This document shows positions 35,301 through 44,930 of a DNA stretch of 64,000 nt, in pieces (position 1 is the first letter of the stretch; each line of letters begins with the position of its first letter). Source of the stretch: Parelaphostrongylus tenuis (lineage: Eukaryota; Nematoda; Chromadorea; Rhabditida; Metastrongylidae); assembly GCA_019055375.1 (NCBI GenBank), contig JAHQIW010003912.1, positions 57,909 through 121,908 of the forward strand. The letters are read 5' to 3'. The position numbers and the translations under genes are program-made. The notes below the pieces were generated by a model that had not been told where the DNA came from, did no database searches, and saw only the letters and a program-made list of their open reading frames with translations.

Positions 35301-36504
35301 TTAATTACTACGCTACATGTGCTTTTATGTTCAGTACTGCAAACAAATACAAAAGAATATTGCCGAATATAAGAGAACTGGGCCTAGTAAAGGTTCTTCT
35401 ACGTAATAGTGATCTGCCGCTTTAGCTACGGTATTTGCTGGGATATCCCATAGCCACTTCGTAATTATAATCTTAGTTTCATTATTTTTCCACTAAAATG
35501 AAGTTCAGGAGCAGAATCGATTTTGGACCTCAGTAACTGCTGTCAAATTTTCAACTATAGTCTTTTATTTTGTGGATTATTCATTTTATTAACAGTACCT
35601 CTTGCTCAATCTAGCGCAGAGATCGTGGTTCCTTGATTGACGTGACGCCCTAAAGTTTTCCATATGACAAAATAACTGCGATCATCGTTCTTTTCTTCTC
35701 TTCAAAAATTGTTTGCCCTTGAATTTCTATTTACCTCAGCCGTAGTTGTTGTCCTCACGTTTTCGGACAATTCTCCTTCACCTTCTCTTTCCTTGCTCAT
35801 ATGTTGCGTGATATTAGTGGTCGGAACGTTTGAGATGGTATTAGTTGAAGCCTACAAAAGTATAATGCACGAATAATGAACGGTTGACATCTGGATTAAA
35901 TGGATAACTTACCGAAAATCTCGATATTTCGACTAGTTCACGTAAATTTAGAGATTTACGACCCATCTTCACGATTGATCGTCCTCACCCCCGTTTACTT
36001 TCAACTTGAGCTGTTCCATTGAGATGATATAATGTGATTCTTGACAGACCCGCGTGGAGTCGTTTCCAGGCTGTCATTGTGGACAAATGGATCAAGAGGG
36101 CTTTTGTGGGCTTTACGACTAAACTCAGTTCGGGATGGTAAACTTCTACCGATGATTTACACTTGATTGGGTTTGTAGATAATTTAGCAACATTAACCTA
36201 GTCCGGGCGACTCTAACAAAGAATTAACCTCGTCGTATATCGTTGTTTTCGAGTCATTAAGCAACTGCTATTAGCTAGAACGGAAAATTGAGTGTAAAAC
36301 TTCAAGAGGGAATATGTATAGTTAGTTAAAGAGGTGTAAGGAGAAATGGTTCACTTAGAACTCTGAGGGCCATTATTCTACAAATCACCGCGCAGTGAAC
36401 AGTCCATGTTCTAGTTGACACAATAAACACAGAAGTTTACCTTTTTCTTCGTTTTCTTACTGCGAGTCATTATTGAACACGCGAACACAGTGCAGCTTAC
36501 GCAA
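32352..36504 (-). CDS. Multi-exon host gene of unknown family (11 proposed exons)
   Basis: Exons (minus strand): 36504-36441 (start ATG 36470, MTRSKKTKKK), 35966-35913 (MGRKSLNLRELVEISRFS), 35851-35735, 34938-34864 (GLEVSILPPVPPIKFDSD), 34698-34621, 34356-34181, 34108-34031 (LIMDVMSIVNRSGN), 33938-33840 (ASGLPNVKFELIPKAPV), 32690-32628 (FHEEMGVTSDTETAISFVEAL is its 21-residue content, shown here by position), 32532-32428 and 32384-32352 (SPYIRQTSNK, stop). Except for 34356-34181, every exon is an exact number of codons and joins in phase 0. Donors are GTAAGT/GTAAAC/GTTTGC-like. Most acceptors are TTTCAG-like; those at 35966 and 32532 are weak (GTGAAG, CGTAAG). 34356-34181 is ambiguous: either one exon with an acceptor 5 nt in (34351), or two exons with a 62-nt intron (AAG|GTAAGA at 34315). 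The product, about 280-300 residues, has a Lys-rich N-terminus and a Ser/Thr-rich acidic middle, no signal peptide and no membrane segment. Family not recognised. Confidence 0.7.
35020..35330 (-). repeat. tRNA-derived SINE S1 inside an intron
   Basis: On the minus strand it starts near CACATGTAGCGTAGTAATTAAAG (A-box region, decayed), passes TTTGATATCGCG, TTGGGAAGATAAGCAGCG and GAATGCATGACGCATCCC, and ends GATCAATGCCGAGAGCTTTATC. It is collinear with 44640-44925. It sits in the intron between the exons ending at 35735 and beginning at 34938, same strand as the gene. Confidence 0.65.
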
Positions 36505-36518
36505 CTGAAATGAACCAT
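36505..36518 (-). promoter_or_regulatory. Probable spliced-leader (trans-splice) acceptor
   Basis: TGGTTCATTTCAG immediately precedes 36504, and the first in-frame ATG follows 34 nt later at 36470. This spacing and sequence are typical of nematode SL acceptors. It could equally be a cis acceptor to an upstream exon. Confidence 0.45.
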
Positions 36519-36807
36519 ACCAAACCTACAAAACCATATCATTAAAAACTAGTTTTTATGAAACGCGCTTTTCTGCTTCATCATTTTCATGACGGCGCAA
36601 ATCGCTAGCGGTTGTGCTAGCACTGATAAAAGAGCTAAAAATATTACAATGAGTTTACGTGTAGGCAAAATGACGTTGATAATTCAAAATTAGTGACGGA
36701 GGTCGTAAGTACCTAAGATGTCATGCTATTCAACGCTTGAAGGCGCCCACACATGTTCTTCCTGTCTGCCCAAAGTGAATACGAATAAACAATGTTTTTC
36801 TTATAAC

Positions 36808-36915
36808 TGGCTTTTTCCCGTTTGAGCCGCCCTTGACGTTGATAAGGACGTCTTCAATTGATAGAGCAGTAGTAGCCAGAGTGCCAGATTGCGCAGTTAA
36901 TTCCTTTTCACTATT
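36808..36915 (-). CDS. Candidate exon upstream of the 32-36 kb gene
   Basis: Acceptor CTTCCCTCGCACAG, then 36 open codons (NSEKELTAQSGTLATTALSI ...) ending at CCA|GTTATA. If not spliced, the frame continues 26 codons further to a stop near 36730. It may be the last exon of a neighbouring gene or an alternative 5' exon. Composition is protein-like; no family recognised. Confidence 0.35.
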
Positions 36916-37025
36916 CTGTGCGAGGGAAGAGAGAGGTAAGAGTTTTAATTTCTGACTTCTTCTTCGATGAAGTTAGCTCTTTCTAATTTTTTTTTCTTAC
37001 GTGATATATGTTATCACGCATGAGT

Positions 37026-37330
37026 GTAAATAAGAGCGCGTGAGGCGCAGTGCTTAGAACTGCTATGCAACATTAATCAATCGATGCTAGATGATTCGAT
37101 CGCGCGCTTAAACCTCACCGGGCCTTCCATCCTTCCGGAGTCAGTAAATTAGTACCATATTTATCTGGTAGGATAGCAGCTCTGACTTCTCAGATTGGCA
37201 AGCCTCTGTGAGTTATTGTAAAAGCGAGATTTGCATACTACTACCTCAGACACTAAAGTTTAAAAACGAATGCATGGTGTGGTGAAGGTGCAATGGTTTT
37301 GTTGTTGTGATCTGCTGCCAACTTGTGTCT
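37026..37330 (+). repeat. tRNA-derived SINE S1
   Basis: Head GCGTGAGGCGCAGTGCTTAG (A-box) and GATGATTCGATCGCGCGC (weak B-box). Middle CGGAGTCAGTAAATTAGTACC. Tail GTTATTGTAAAAGCGAGATTTGC and CGAATGCATGGTG. Collinear with the other S1 copies. Confidence 0.6.
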
Positions 37331-37514
37331 CGCAACGGACAGGAGAGCAGAGTTTAAACCTTTATATGGATTATACCAAACAATAGGATGGAACCAAACA
37401 ACCTATAGTATACTACATTACTATAATGATAATATATACATGATTACGACATATCGTCAAGCGAACATATGCTTAAGTCAATTTGAGTGACCGATTGATG
37501 AGAAGTATCGTCAT

Positions 37515-37671
37515 CCGACGATACTATGAATGTTATCGTAAGCGACAGTGCTATGGTAAGTGTTGTTATTGTTAGCGATGATGTTATTTAAGTGATAATG
37601 TTATTGAAAGTGATAATGTTGTTGCAAGTGACAATGTTATTGTGAGCGACGATGTTATTGTATTTGACGGA
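37515..37671 (+). repeat. 18-bp minisatellite
   Basis: About eight imperfect units of the type GTGATAATGTTATTGAAA (for example at 37591, 37609, 37627 and 37645), flanked by more diverged units. Confidence 0.7.
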
Positions 37672-38325
37672 GCATGACTAAGCGGCGAAGTCCGTTTGGG
37701 GTTGCTATGTTCACCCCGAAGTAGAAGCACCGTCGGTAGGATCCAGTGGATGAGTATATAGTGTGAGTAGTGAGGTCACTACTGATTATATATGGGCAGA
37801 ATCCCTAAGCCGCGGTGGTGGGCCGATCACAAACTAAGTGAGTTTGCTACGCCACGGAAGCGCTACGTTCCGCTCACAATTCTATTGAGTTCATCTGACA
37901 GTTGTATGAACGCAACCTCATGAAAGCAATTAGTTACAAGACAACGAGATTGTGTGGAGAAGGCAATAATGGATCAATTACGATTTGAGGTGAAGTGGTC
38001 CGGATGAAGTTAAACGACCGTTCGGATGATGCCCCGCCATCGCACTGACTGTTGAGGTTGGTGGCAGCTCGGTGCTGCCCTCGCCACTTGGACCATTTCT
38101 GTCTAAGGTCCTCGAATCTCTGCTATACCACTCGCTCTCTAAAGTCGTGGACCATCTGCTTTGCTTAAATTATCATGTAATTCCCGAAAAGATAGCAAAA
38201 CTTCCTTGGGAGGTTTGCTAAACATAGCGTGTTCCTCAAGGATTTATGAGCGCTGAGAACGTAATTCTTTTTAGAATTTCTTTTTAACCTTTTGGCTTTG
38301 ACAAACCCAAGTCTGCGTGTCTAGC
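37672..38325. other. Intergenic, nothing recognised
   Basis: Moderate GC, no motif or repeat partner found. Confidence 0.35.
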
Positions 38326-38500
38326 TGCAAAGGTGGACTGTGTGCTTCACCTCTCTGCCACCCTCACCCTTAGCGTGAGAACGGCTCCACTTCCACCTCT
38401 GCGACTCCAACCCACAGCGTGGGAACCATTGTCTGTGTCACTCCTCTCTGCCGTCTATCGGGAAGAAGGTTGCTGGTTCGGTTCACTACTACAACACTTC
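38326..38500 (+). repeat. tRNA-like repeat S2, plus-strand copy
   Basis: Contains GGTGGACTGTGTGC, CTCTCTGCC, CTTAGCGTGAGAA and CTCTCTGCCGTCTATC, and ends GGTTGCTGGTTCGGTTCAC (B-box-like). The whole block is the reverse complement of 39253-39435. Confidence 0.55.
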
Positions 38501-39252
38501 ACAGTAGTTTTTTTAGTGTTATCTTTATCGAAAATTCCAGGACCGGCTATCAATCTCGGCATAGTTTGAATAAATGAGTCGTTTCTTCTATTAAGCAGTT
38601 CCAAGGTGTTAATGATATTACTTGCTGACTATTAGAGATGGAATATAACAATACAGTTAATAATGTAACATGAATATCAAGATCTACGTGGTGGCTTTTG
38701 TTTCGGCAAGTCGCCTTCTTGTTATCTTTTTGATACCGATCGATCAATGTCGAAGGTCTTTCTATATCGTAATTATTATAGAAAAGAACACTAAGTTGTT
38801 TAACCTTTCATTATTTCTTGATACAGAACGTAAATCTATGGGATAAGTTTCAGTAGTATGCAACTTATAACAAATAATATATATAAATATAGCGTAACAT
38901 AGAAAAATACCAGCCACAGAGCAATTGATAATACATTAACGGATGCAATACAATATAAATACAACAAATACTTATAGAAATCGATTTCTTGATTACAAGC
39001 AGCAGCTATGTAACATCGCTAAGACTACAGAGATGTGTGAAATCACAAAACTTTGAGCAGGACTGCGTGAACACTACACATTGTCATACAGAGTGGAAAA
39101 AGTTAGATATGCGTTGTCACTCCATGGATCTATGTTTTGTATGACAAAATAGTGAAAAGTTGGACAACTAGGCGTTTCGAGCTATAATAGTTATGTTATC
39201 ATAAAAGAGCCTTCAATACTAATTGACATTCAAAAGATAATACCAAAAAAAC
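38501..39252. other. AT-rich spacer between the inverted S2 copies
   Basis: No coding signature. With the flanking S2 pair it could form the loop of a large hairpin. Confidence 0.4.
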
Positions 39253-39435
39253 TTTAGTGAAGCTGTGTGTTAGGGATCGAACCAGCAACCCTCTTTCAGA
39301 TGGAAGGCAGAGAGGAATAAGACAGGCATTAATTCCCACGCTGGGGCCACAGACGCAAAAGAGGAGGTGGAGCCATTCTTACGCTGAGGGTGAGAGTGAC
39401 AGAGAGGTGGGGCACACAGTCCACCATTTCCAGCG
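39253..39435 (-). repeat. tRNA-like repeat S2, minus-strand copy
   Basis: The minus strand carries GTTGCTGGTTCGATCCC, a good Pol III B-box, preceded by CTCTCTGCCTTCCATCTG in the place of an anticodon arm. Inverted partner of 38326-38500. Confidence 0.55.
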
Positions 39436-39439
39436 GGAC

Positions 39440-39760
39440 ACGCAGATTTGGGTCCGTGGAAGTGGAAGTATTAAGGGTGCATCTGGCGCACTGGTCAGAA
39501 TGGCATGCCATCAGCATGTGAGAATTGATGCGATCCCGCTCTTAGAGCTTATCAAGAATTCCATCCAGCCAGGATTGGTGAATCGGTCTCAGACTTATCT
39601 GGGAAGATAACAGTACTGGCTTAATACATCCCTAGGCTGATGTGAGTCATTGTAAAAGCCAAATACGCATTCAATCACCTCCAACAACGTTTGATGAAGC
39701 GAAGTGCTGACGCAGCCATCAGGAATTGATCGGTTCCGAGAGATCTGTCCTTTCTCAATT
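39440..39760 (+). repeat. S1 SINE 3' half
   Basis: CTCAGACTTATCTGGGAAGA, then GAGTCATTGTAAAAGCC, CAATCACCTCCAAC and a terminal GAATTGATCGGTTCCGAGAG, matching the 3' halves of the copies at 35.0 and 44.6 kb. The head is missing or replaced by S2 sequence. Confidence 0.5.
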
Positions 39761-39819
39761 TCCTTACTCGATGAATAGATTAGATTGCTTAAGAATTTTC
39801 ACTCAGCTAATCTAGATCC

Positions 39820-40100
39820 TTTTCGTATAGTCTAAAAAAGAACTCTGTCCGGCGAGGATTAGAGCACAAATCAAAGACAAGAGAAAACCAAAAAATTGGA
39901 ACAGTTCTTTTGAAAAGCTAACACAATTTTGAGTTCTTCGAGACATGTGCTATAAGAAGTACTAACACTCTAAGCCTTTTTGTCCAGCGGGTTATAAGCG
40001 AGATAAAAAAAAACGCATGGTTGTGTAACATATTTTTTGGGATTTTATGGCGTTAGAAAATGGCATTCTTAAAAAACCGGCTTCATAGGGCTATAGGTTC
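39820..40100. repeat. P1 foldback, right half
   Basis: AAGAACTCTGTCCGGCGAGG, TTGAGTTCTTCGAGACATG and a right arm ending AAAAAACCGGCTTCATAGGG. The outer end is missing. Confidence 0.6.
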
Positions 40101-41720
40101 CAAGTTGAACACCTGATTATGATAATGACTTTTAAGTAAGGCCTGAGTGAAAGATCTAATTAGGATAATGACTCATGAGTATGCTCTGAGGTAGAAACGA
40201 AATTATCATATAGACATATCTTTCTATATGCCATGTTCAAGCTCCATTTTCTTTCACGCATCTTAGTGAATAAGGACGGTTTATAAGGCTAATGCAAGTT
40301 TGACTCCACGGAAAGATACGAATTATAGGTTGGTGCATCGAATGTGTTCCTTGCATGCTCTGAAAGTTCTTTTTCCTCTTGACATAGAAAAACTATTATA
40401 CATAGAGCAATGGCGACTTCAACTTTTCGAGTATGATGACAGCCAACGTTTCCCATTTGTTTTTCGACATTATACTCGTCTTGCTGCAACTCGCTGTGAT
40501 AATGTGCAATGGATTTGTCATCTTCATATTCACCAGGTACGCTTGGTACTAAAACAGGCTTTCTTGTTCATGGAGATCTACTGGATAACAAAAGGATATT
40601 CATATAACATTTACATCTCAAAAGGAGAGGACTCTTCGTCAAAGTTTTCTCGACAACTGGCGTTAAATCTAACGTTTGTCGACTTTTTTATGCCGTAACA
40701 AGTAAGTCCTTCCAGACACTCAAATTTCGTAGAAGAGAGAAATCATTGATTCTCTGCAAGCTCACTGTCTTTTTTCAGTCTTCCAAACTCCATTTGTCAT
40801 CTATACTCATGAAATCCAAGGTAAATTGAACTAAATCTTTACTACCTGATGATAACCGGCTCTCCTTTTATAGCTCATCTGAGGTTCACCTCACTTTAAC
40901 CATATCTGTCGCTGCGGAAAGAACAATGGTAAGATGTCGCGCCAATCCGCTTCCTGAAGAGTGTAGAGTTTTTCAGGCTCTCTTCCATCCCGTCAGGTTT
41001 CGTATACTATCGCCTTATTCGTATGCGACTTTCTACTTCTTGCTAGGAATCTGCTTAGGAGTGTCAGATATCGCTGTAGAACTCTCAGTTTCAAAGTTTA
41101 ACACCGTTCCGGATTGTGCCGTTGTTAGGTTTTCTTAAATATCAACTTCGTCTACTACTGCGAACTTGGCGACAGGTGAATCTGTTCTATCTTAGCGCTC
41201 TTCTGTGCATCATGTGGCCGATATTCTCCAGGCGATGGGCATCATAGTAATTGTTCTGACAAATTTGATATTCGTAAAGCTGCAAGTCACTCAGCGTAAA
41301 CTACAACCATTCGAGTTTTGATTTGGAGAGAGACGAAATTTAAACAAGTAAATTGCAACCTTTCCAATCGTTGTAAGAGAGCGCAGTGATGTGTTTTTAT
41401 AGAAAAAAAATTCCGAATTTTAGGCCAATCGCGACTGCGCTGGGTTACTTCTTACCTCTTCGGTGTTCGTTAGATTTCCAAGTGTTCATGTTGGCGTGTT
41501 TCCAATAGCTCGCCTACGAATTGGCGCCGCCATCGGTCCATTCCTTAGCTGCGAATTGCTTTATGCTGGTGATCCCAATTGATTTACCTTCAGTTGTCAA
41601 TCTTTCACATTGAAACGCAGAGTTTTCTCTACAGGTGTTTGCAACAATATCCTGCACTTCGCTATGAATGAGGATACGCATGCTTTGGCAGCCAATCATC
41701 TCGGCGCAGAAGGGCATGCA
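40101..41720. other. Intergenic; a 132-codon frame not called
   Basis: 40300-40698 (+) is open for 132 codons, the longest frame outside retroelements here. It lacks a recognised domain, but a donor-like CAG|GTACGC at about 40538 inside it leaves room for an exon ending there. Left unassigned. Confidence 0.3.
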
Positions 41721-41995
41721 CTAAGTAGCTTAACCAATGCTGCTCGAATCAAATGTAAAAAGTTTCAGCCTAGCACTTGTGAACGAACTGAGTTTCATAG
41801 ATCTTCATTGCAGCTTCATCGTAAGCAACGCTATTGTCAATTGTAAAATAAAGACTTCTATTTAACCACTTCATCTGGAGTGATATATTGTTATGATAGT
41901 AAAAAGGGAGTAACGGTTGCGTAGTGGAGAGCGCCTGCCTCCTGAAAGGTTAAAACGCTATTTCAGTTTCCTCTTAATGTTCTATTGCATATCAC
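41721..41995 (+). repeat. Local duplication D1 with tRNA-like 3' part, copy 1
   Basis: Collinear with 42441-42715 at a spacing of about 715 bp: CAGCCTAGCACTTGTG, GTCAATTGTAAAATAAAGAC, TTCTATTTAACCACTTCATC, GATAGTAAAAAGGGAG. The end, CGGTTGCGTAGTGGAGAGCG, looks like a Pol III A-box. Confidence 0.65.
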
Positions 41996-42034
41996 TTAGT
42001 ATTAATTAGTTGTACTAGATATTACAGTAACGAA

Positions 42035-42260
42035 AACTTGTTCTTTTCCGTTATCCGAGAACAAATAAACATTCGACTCATTCGTTGGAAGACAATTTTC
42101 GTAAGAGTGTCAGCAATCATTCGAAGGCTTAATTATCTGCCTAGCCTGGTACCTGCTCTTTTTTCGAAAGGACCCTTTTATTACGCTTTGGTGAAAGAAA
42201 AAATTTTGTGTTTTACAAAAGCATTCTTCTTGCGGGCAGAACTCTTTCTCTAAACCTTTA
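42035..42260. repeat. P1 foldback, left half, inserted between D1 copies
   Basis: ACAAATAAACATTCGACTC, GTAAGAGTGTCAGCAATCAT and TTCGAAAGGACCCTTTTATT follow the left arm. The right arm is not present. Confidence 0.55.
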
Positions 42261-42440
42261 GTAGTCTTTCGATAGCGTAAGTTTCCACTATTTCAACGCT
42301 GTACCTATCTTCTGAAAAGGCCGTTTTTCGGCAATGTGACGGAAAGAGTAAGATCAAGTTTCACATCTTTCGTGGGCTTGTTTATCGGCTAATCTACGGT
42401 TGGCGTGTCTGCTGGCTGCAGATTCTATGCGGTACTAGCT

Positions 42441-42715
42441 AGCTTAGCTAATTCTACTAGAATAAAATCTGTAAAGTTTTAATTCAGCACTTGTGGGATG
42501 ACTGGGTTTCATAGGTCTTTATTGTAGTTATATCGTTATGAATGCGATTATCAATTGTAAAACAAGGACTTCTATTTAACCCCTTCATCAGCAGTAGTAT
42601 GATGTTGTGATAGTAAAACGGGAGTGCCGATTGTGTAGTGGAAAACACACGTCTCTGAAAGTCTGAAACGGCTCCGATTCCCGCTTGATGTTTAGAGTTT
42701 TGCATGTTACACAGA
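42441..42715 (+). repeat. Local duplication D1, copy 2
   Basis: Repeats 41721-41995 with about 20% divergence by eye (CAATTGTAAAACAAGGACTT, GATAGTAAAACGGGAG, CGATTGTGTAGTGGAAAACA). Confidence 0.65.
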
Positions 42716-43116
42716 ATTATTGAAATGTAGCACGATTCGCACCAGCGAAATTCTTCCTAGTGTTAATATTGCAGTTTTCCCACATTTCTCAACATAATCT
42801 CATTCTTCAACAATGTCAGGATTTGAGGACGTGGCATGATTGTATAGATCGCATATCTTACTGCTACTAGTTGTCCTAATGGTCAAGTGTCTAGTCGCTA
42901 TCCTCCTTTATGCGTTGAATATTGTTCAAATTAGATTTTGCTTAATCGTTTCTGATGTATATACCTGCTGTATCCATTTGCCGTTTGTTTTACCATATTT
43001 CTATCTGAATGTTTTATGTTTCTCTCGTTCTAATAAGACATCCTATAAATTTCGAGCACGCAATGCTCCTTCAGTCCTCAGAGCAGAGAGGCAGGTGGTT
43101 TTCTTATTATTCCAAA
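42716..43116. other. Intergenic, nothing recognised
   Basis: A frame of 126 codons starting at 42840 runs into the RTE copy and is Leu/Ile/Phe-rich with no motif; I treat it as chance. Confidence 0.4.
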
Positions 43117-43130
43117 ATTCGGCGTTAATC
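43117..43130 (+). repeat. Target-site duplication of RTE copy 2 (left)
   Basis: ATTCGGCGTTAATC, repeated at 44527-44540. Confidence 0.75.
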
Positions 43131-44530
43131 ACCTGTATCACCTGTCGTCCCGTTGATCGTCGAGTGACTCGAGCGGGTACCAGCAACTCTTCCATTTTCC
43201 CCTATCGCGTGCAAGAGTAGCCCAGTGGGTCCTCCTTGCTCTAGGAATTCGCTGAGCATCATATCTTTCTTCCATCGCTTTCGTGAAGAAATCGGACCAA
43301 CGGGTCAGTGGTCTTCCTTTAGAGCGCTTGACGTCCCGAGGAATCCAGTCGGTAACGGCTCTCGTCCATCGGTTGTCGTTGAAGCGCATCACGTGTCCGG
43401 CCCACCTTATTTTCGATATCCTGGCGTGTAGAACGGCCTCTCTGATTTTCGATCGTTGACGTAGGTCGGAATTCGGATCCTTTGTCTCATTTGCGAAATA
43501 CGAGATACTCCTAGCATCGACCTTTCGACTGCGCGTTCGATAACGGCAAGTGATCTTTCATCCTGCTTACGTAGCGACCAGGTTTCTGCTGCCTACGTTA
43601 GGGCAGGGATAATTGTCGAGTCGAAAAGGTGGGCACGGAGTCGGATGTTCTTTGTCCTCTTCACTTCATCTTCGATGCTCTTAAACGTTCCCCAAGCCGC
43701 TCGTTTCCTCCTGCTCAACTCTGGGGCTAGGTCGTTCATCATGTTGATTTCACGACCTAAATAGATGTAATTGGAGCATTCGGAAATTGTCGTTCCGTTG
43801 AGCGTGAATGGGGCATTAGAAACCCATCCGTTCCTCATGAACATTGTTTTCGTTAGATTCAGTTGAAGACCGATCTTTCCACAGGCGTTATCGAAATCAG
43901 TCAACATTCGTTCCGCTTGGCTGATGTTTGGTGTTATGAGAACGATATCGTCAGCAAAGCGAAGATGGTTTAATTGTCGACCGTCAATTTTCACTCCCAT
44001 TTCGTCCCATTCTAATGTTCGCATGACGTTTTGTAGGGTGGCAGTGAATAGTTTTGGCGATATTGTATCGCCTTGTCGAACCCCTCTTCTTACGTCAATG
44101 GTGATATTGTTGTAGAATGGAGATATTCTGGTCGTGAAATCTTTATAAAGCTCACGAAGGATCATTATGTACCGAGTAGGGACGCCCTGGTTATCCAGAG
44201 CCTCTATAACCGCTTCTGTTTCCACTGAATCAAAGGCTTTTTTCAGATCGATAAAAGTGAGACAGAGTGGTTGTTTGTACTCTCGCGAAACTTCAGTGAG
44301 TCTTGTGATCGTGTAGATGTGGTCCATGGTACTAAATCCTTTTCTGAACCCTGCTTGTTCGCATGGCTGTCCTTCGTCCAGTGTTCTGTCAATCCTGTTC
44401 AGGATGACTCGAGTAAAGAGTTTATAGACAGCAAGCAGATTGGGCGATAATTGCCTATGTCGTGAAGGTCTCCCTTTTTGAACAACAATACGGTCTTGCT
44501 GGTTTTCCATTGAATAGGGACCTTGCATTC
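43131..44530 (-). pseudogene. RTE LINE copy 2, 5'-truncated reverse transcriptase
   Basis: Covers the polyprotein from the [10 protein letters not shown] segment to the 3' end, so it lacks the endonuclease and the start of RT. The catalytic FADDIVLI is intact (about 43960-43940, minus). Breaks: a shift near 44447 (after the NYRPICLLS block), a stop at 43593 (TAT to TAG in the ALTYAAETW segment) and a 1-nt loss near 43475. The C-terminus ([20 protein letters not shown] ... DDQRDD) is intact. Very similar to the copy at 21.8-25.2 kb. Truncation at the 5' end is typical of target-primed reverse transcription. Confidence 0.85.
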
Positions 44531-44540
44531 GGCGTTAATC
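44527..44540 (+). repeat. Target-site duplication of RTE copy 2 (right)
   Basis: ATTCGGCGTTAATC again; its first 4 bases also match the RTE, so the exact edge is uncertain by up to 4 nt. Confidence 0.7.
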
Positions 44541-44634
44541 TCAGACATTTTTTGCAATATTTCATCATTTTGATTTGCGAACAATAAAATGTTGAATACT
44601 TTCTTTGCTGAACTGTCTTCAGCGTCTGGAAAAG

Positions 44635-44930
44635 AAAAAGGTTAAAGCTCTCGAAAATTGATCAACCACTACGGGATTGGCCATGCATTCGCCTCTAATT
44701 TTTCAGCTTCGTTTGTGGTATTTAAATACATAACTGGCTTACAATGACTCGTGGTGGCCTACTGCTGCATTGAGCCAGTGCATCGAATGCTCTTCCCAGA
44801 CAAGTCTGGTAAGCAATTACCGACCCACGAAGGCATGGAAGGTTTGGCGAGCCATGAGAGCGATATCAAACTATTAACCTTGTATGCGACTCAGAGCATC
44901 TCTGACCACTGTGCCACATGCGTCCAGCAT
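44635..44930 (-). repeat. tRNA-derived SINE S1, best-preserved copy
   Basis: Minus strand: CGCATGTGGCACAGTGGTCAG (A-box), TAGTTTGATATCGC, GGGTCGGTAATTGCTTACC, GTCTGGGAAGAGCATTCG, ACGAGTCATTGTAAGCC, GGCGAATGCATGGCC and GAGAGCTTTAACC. About 300 bp; ends with a short T/C-rich tail on the plus strand at 44630. Confidence 0.65.

Noticed and set aside
35535..35625. Possible extra exon between 35735 and 34938 (acceptor AACTTTAG, donor AAGAG|GTACTG)
   Set aside because: In the phase required by both neighbours it contains a TAG stop.
37550..37680. Coding interpretation of the 18-bp repeat
   Set aside because: The period is a multiple of three but the frames contain stops and there is no flanking exon signal.
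39257..39610. 117-codon frame
   Set aside because: It reads through S2 and S1 tRNA-derived repeats, so it is not a gene.
40300..40698. 132-codon open frame on the plus strand
   Set aside because: Longest non-transposon frame but no recognisable domain or conserved-looking pattern; kept only as a note in the intergenic entry.
42840..43220. 126-codon frame running into the RTE copy
   Set aside because: The last third is the antisense of the RTE 3' end; the first part is hydrophobic low-complexity.
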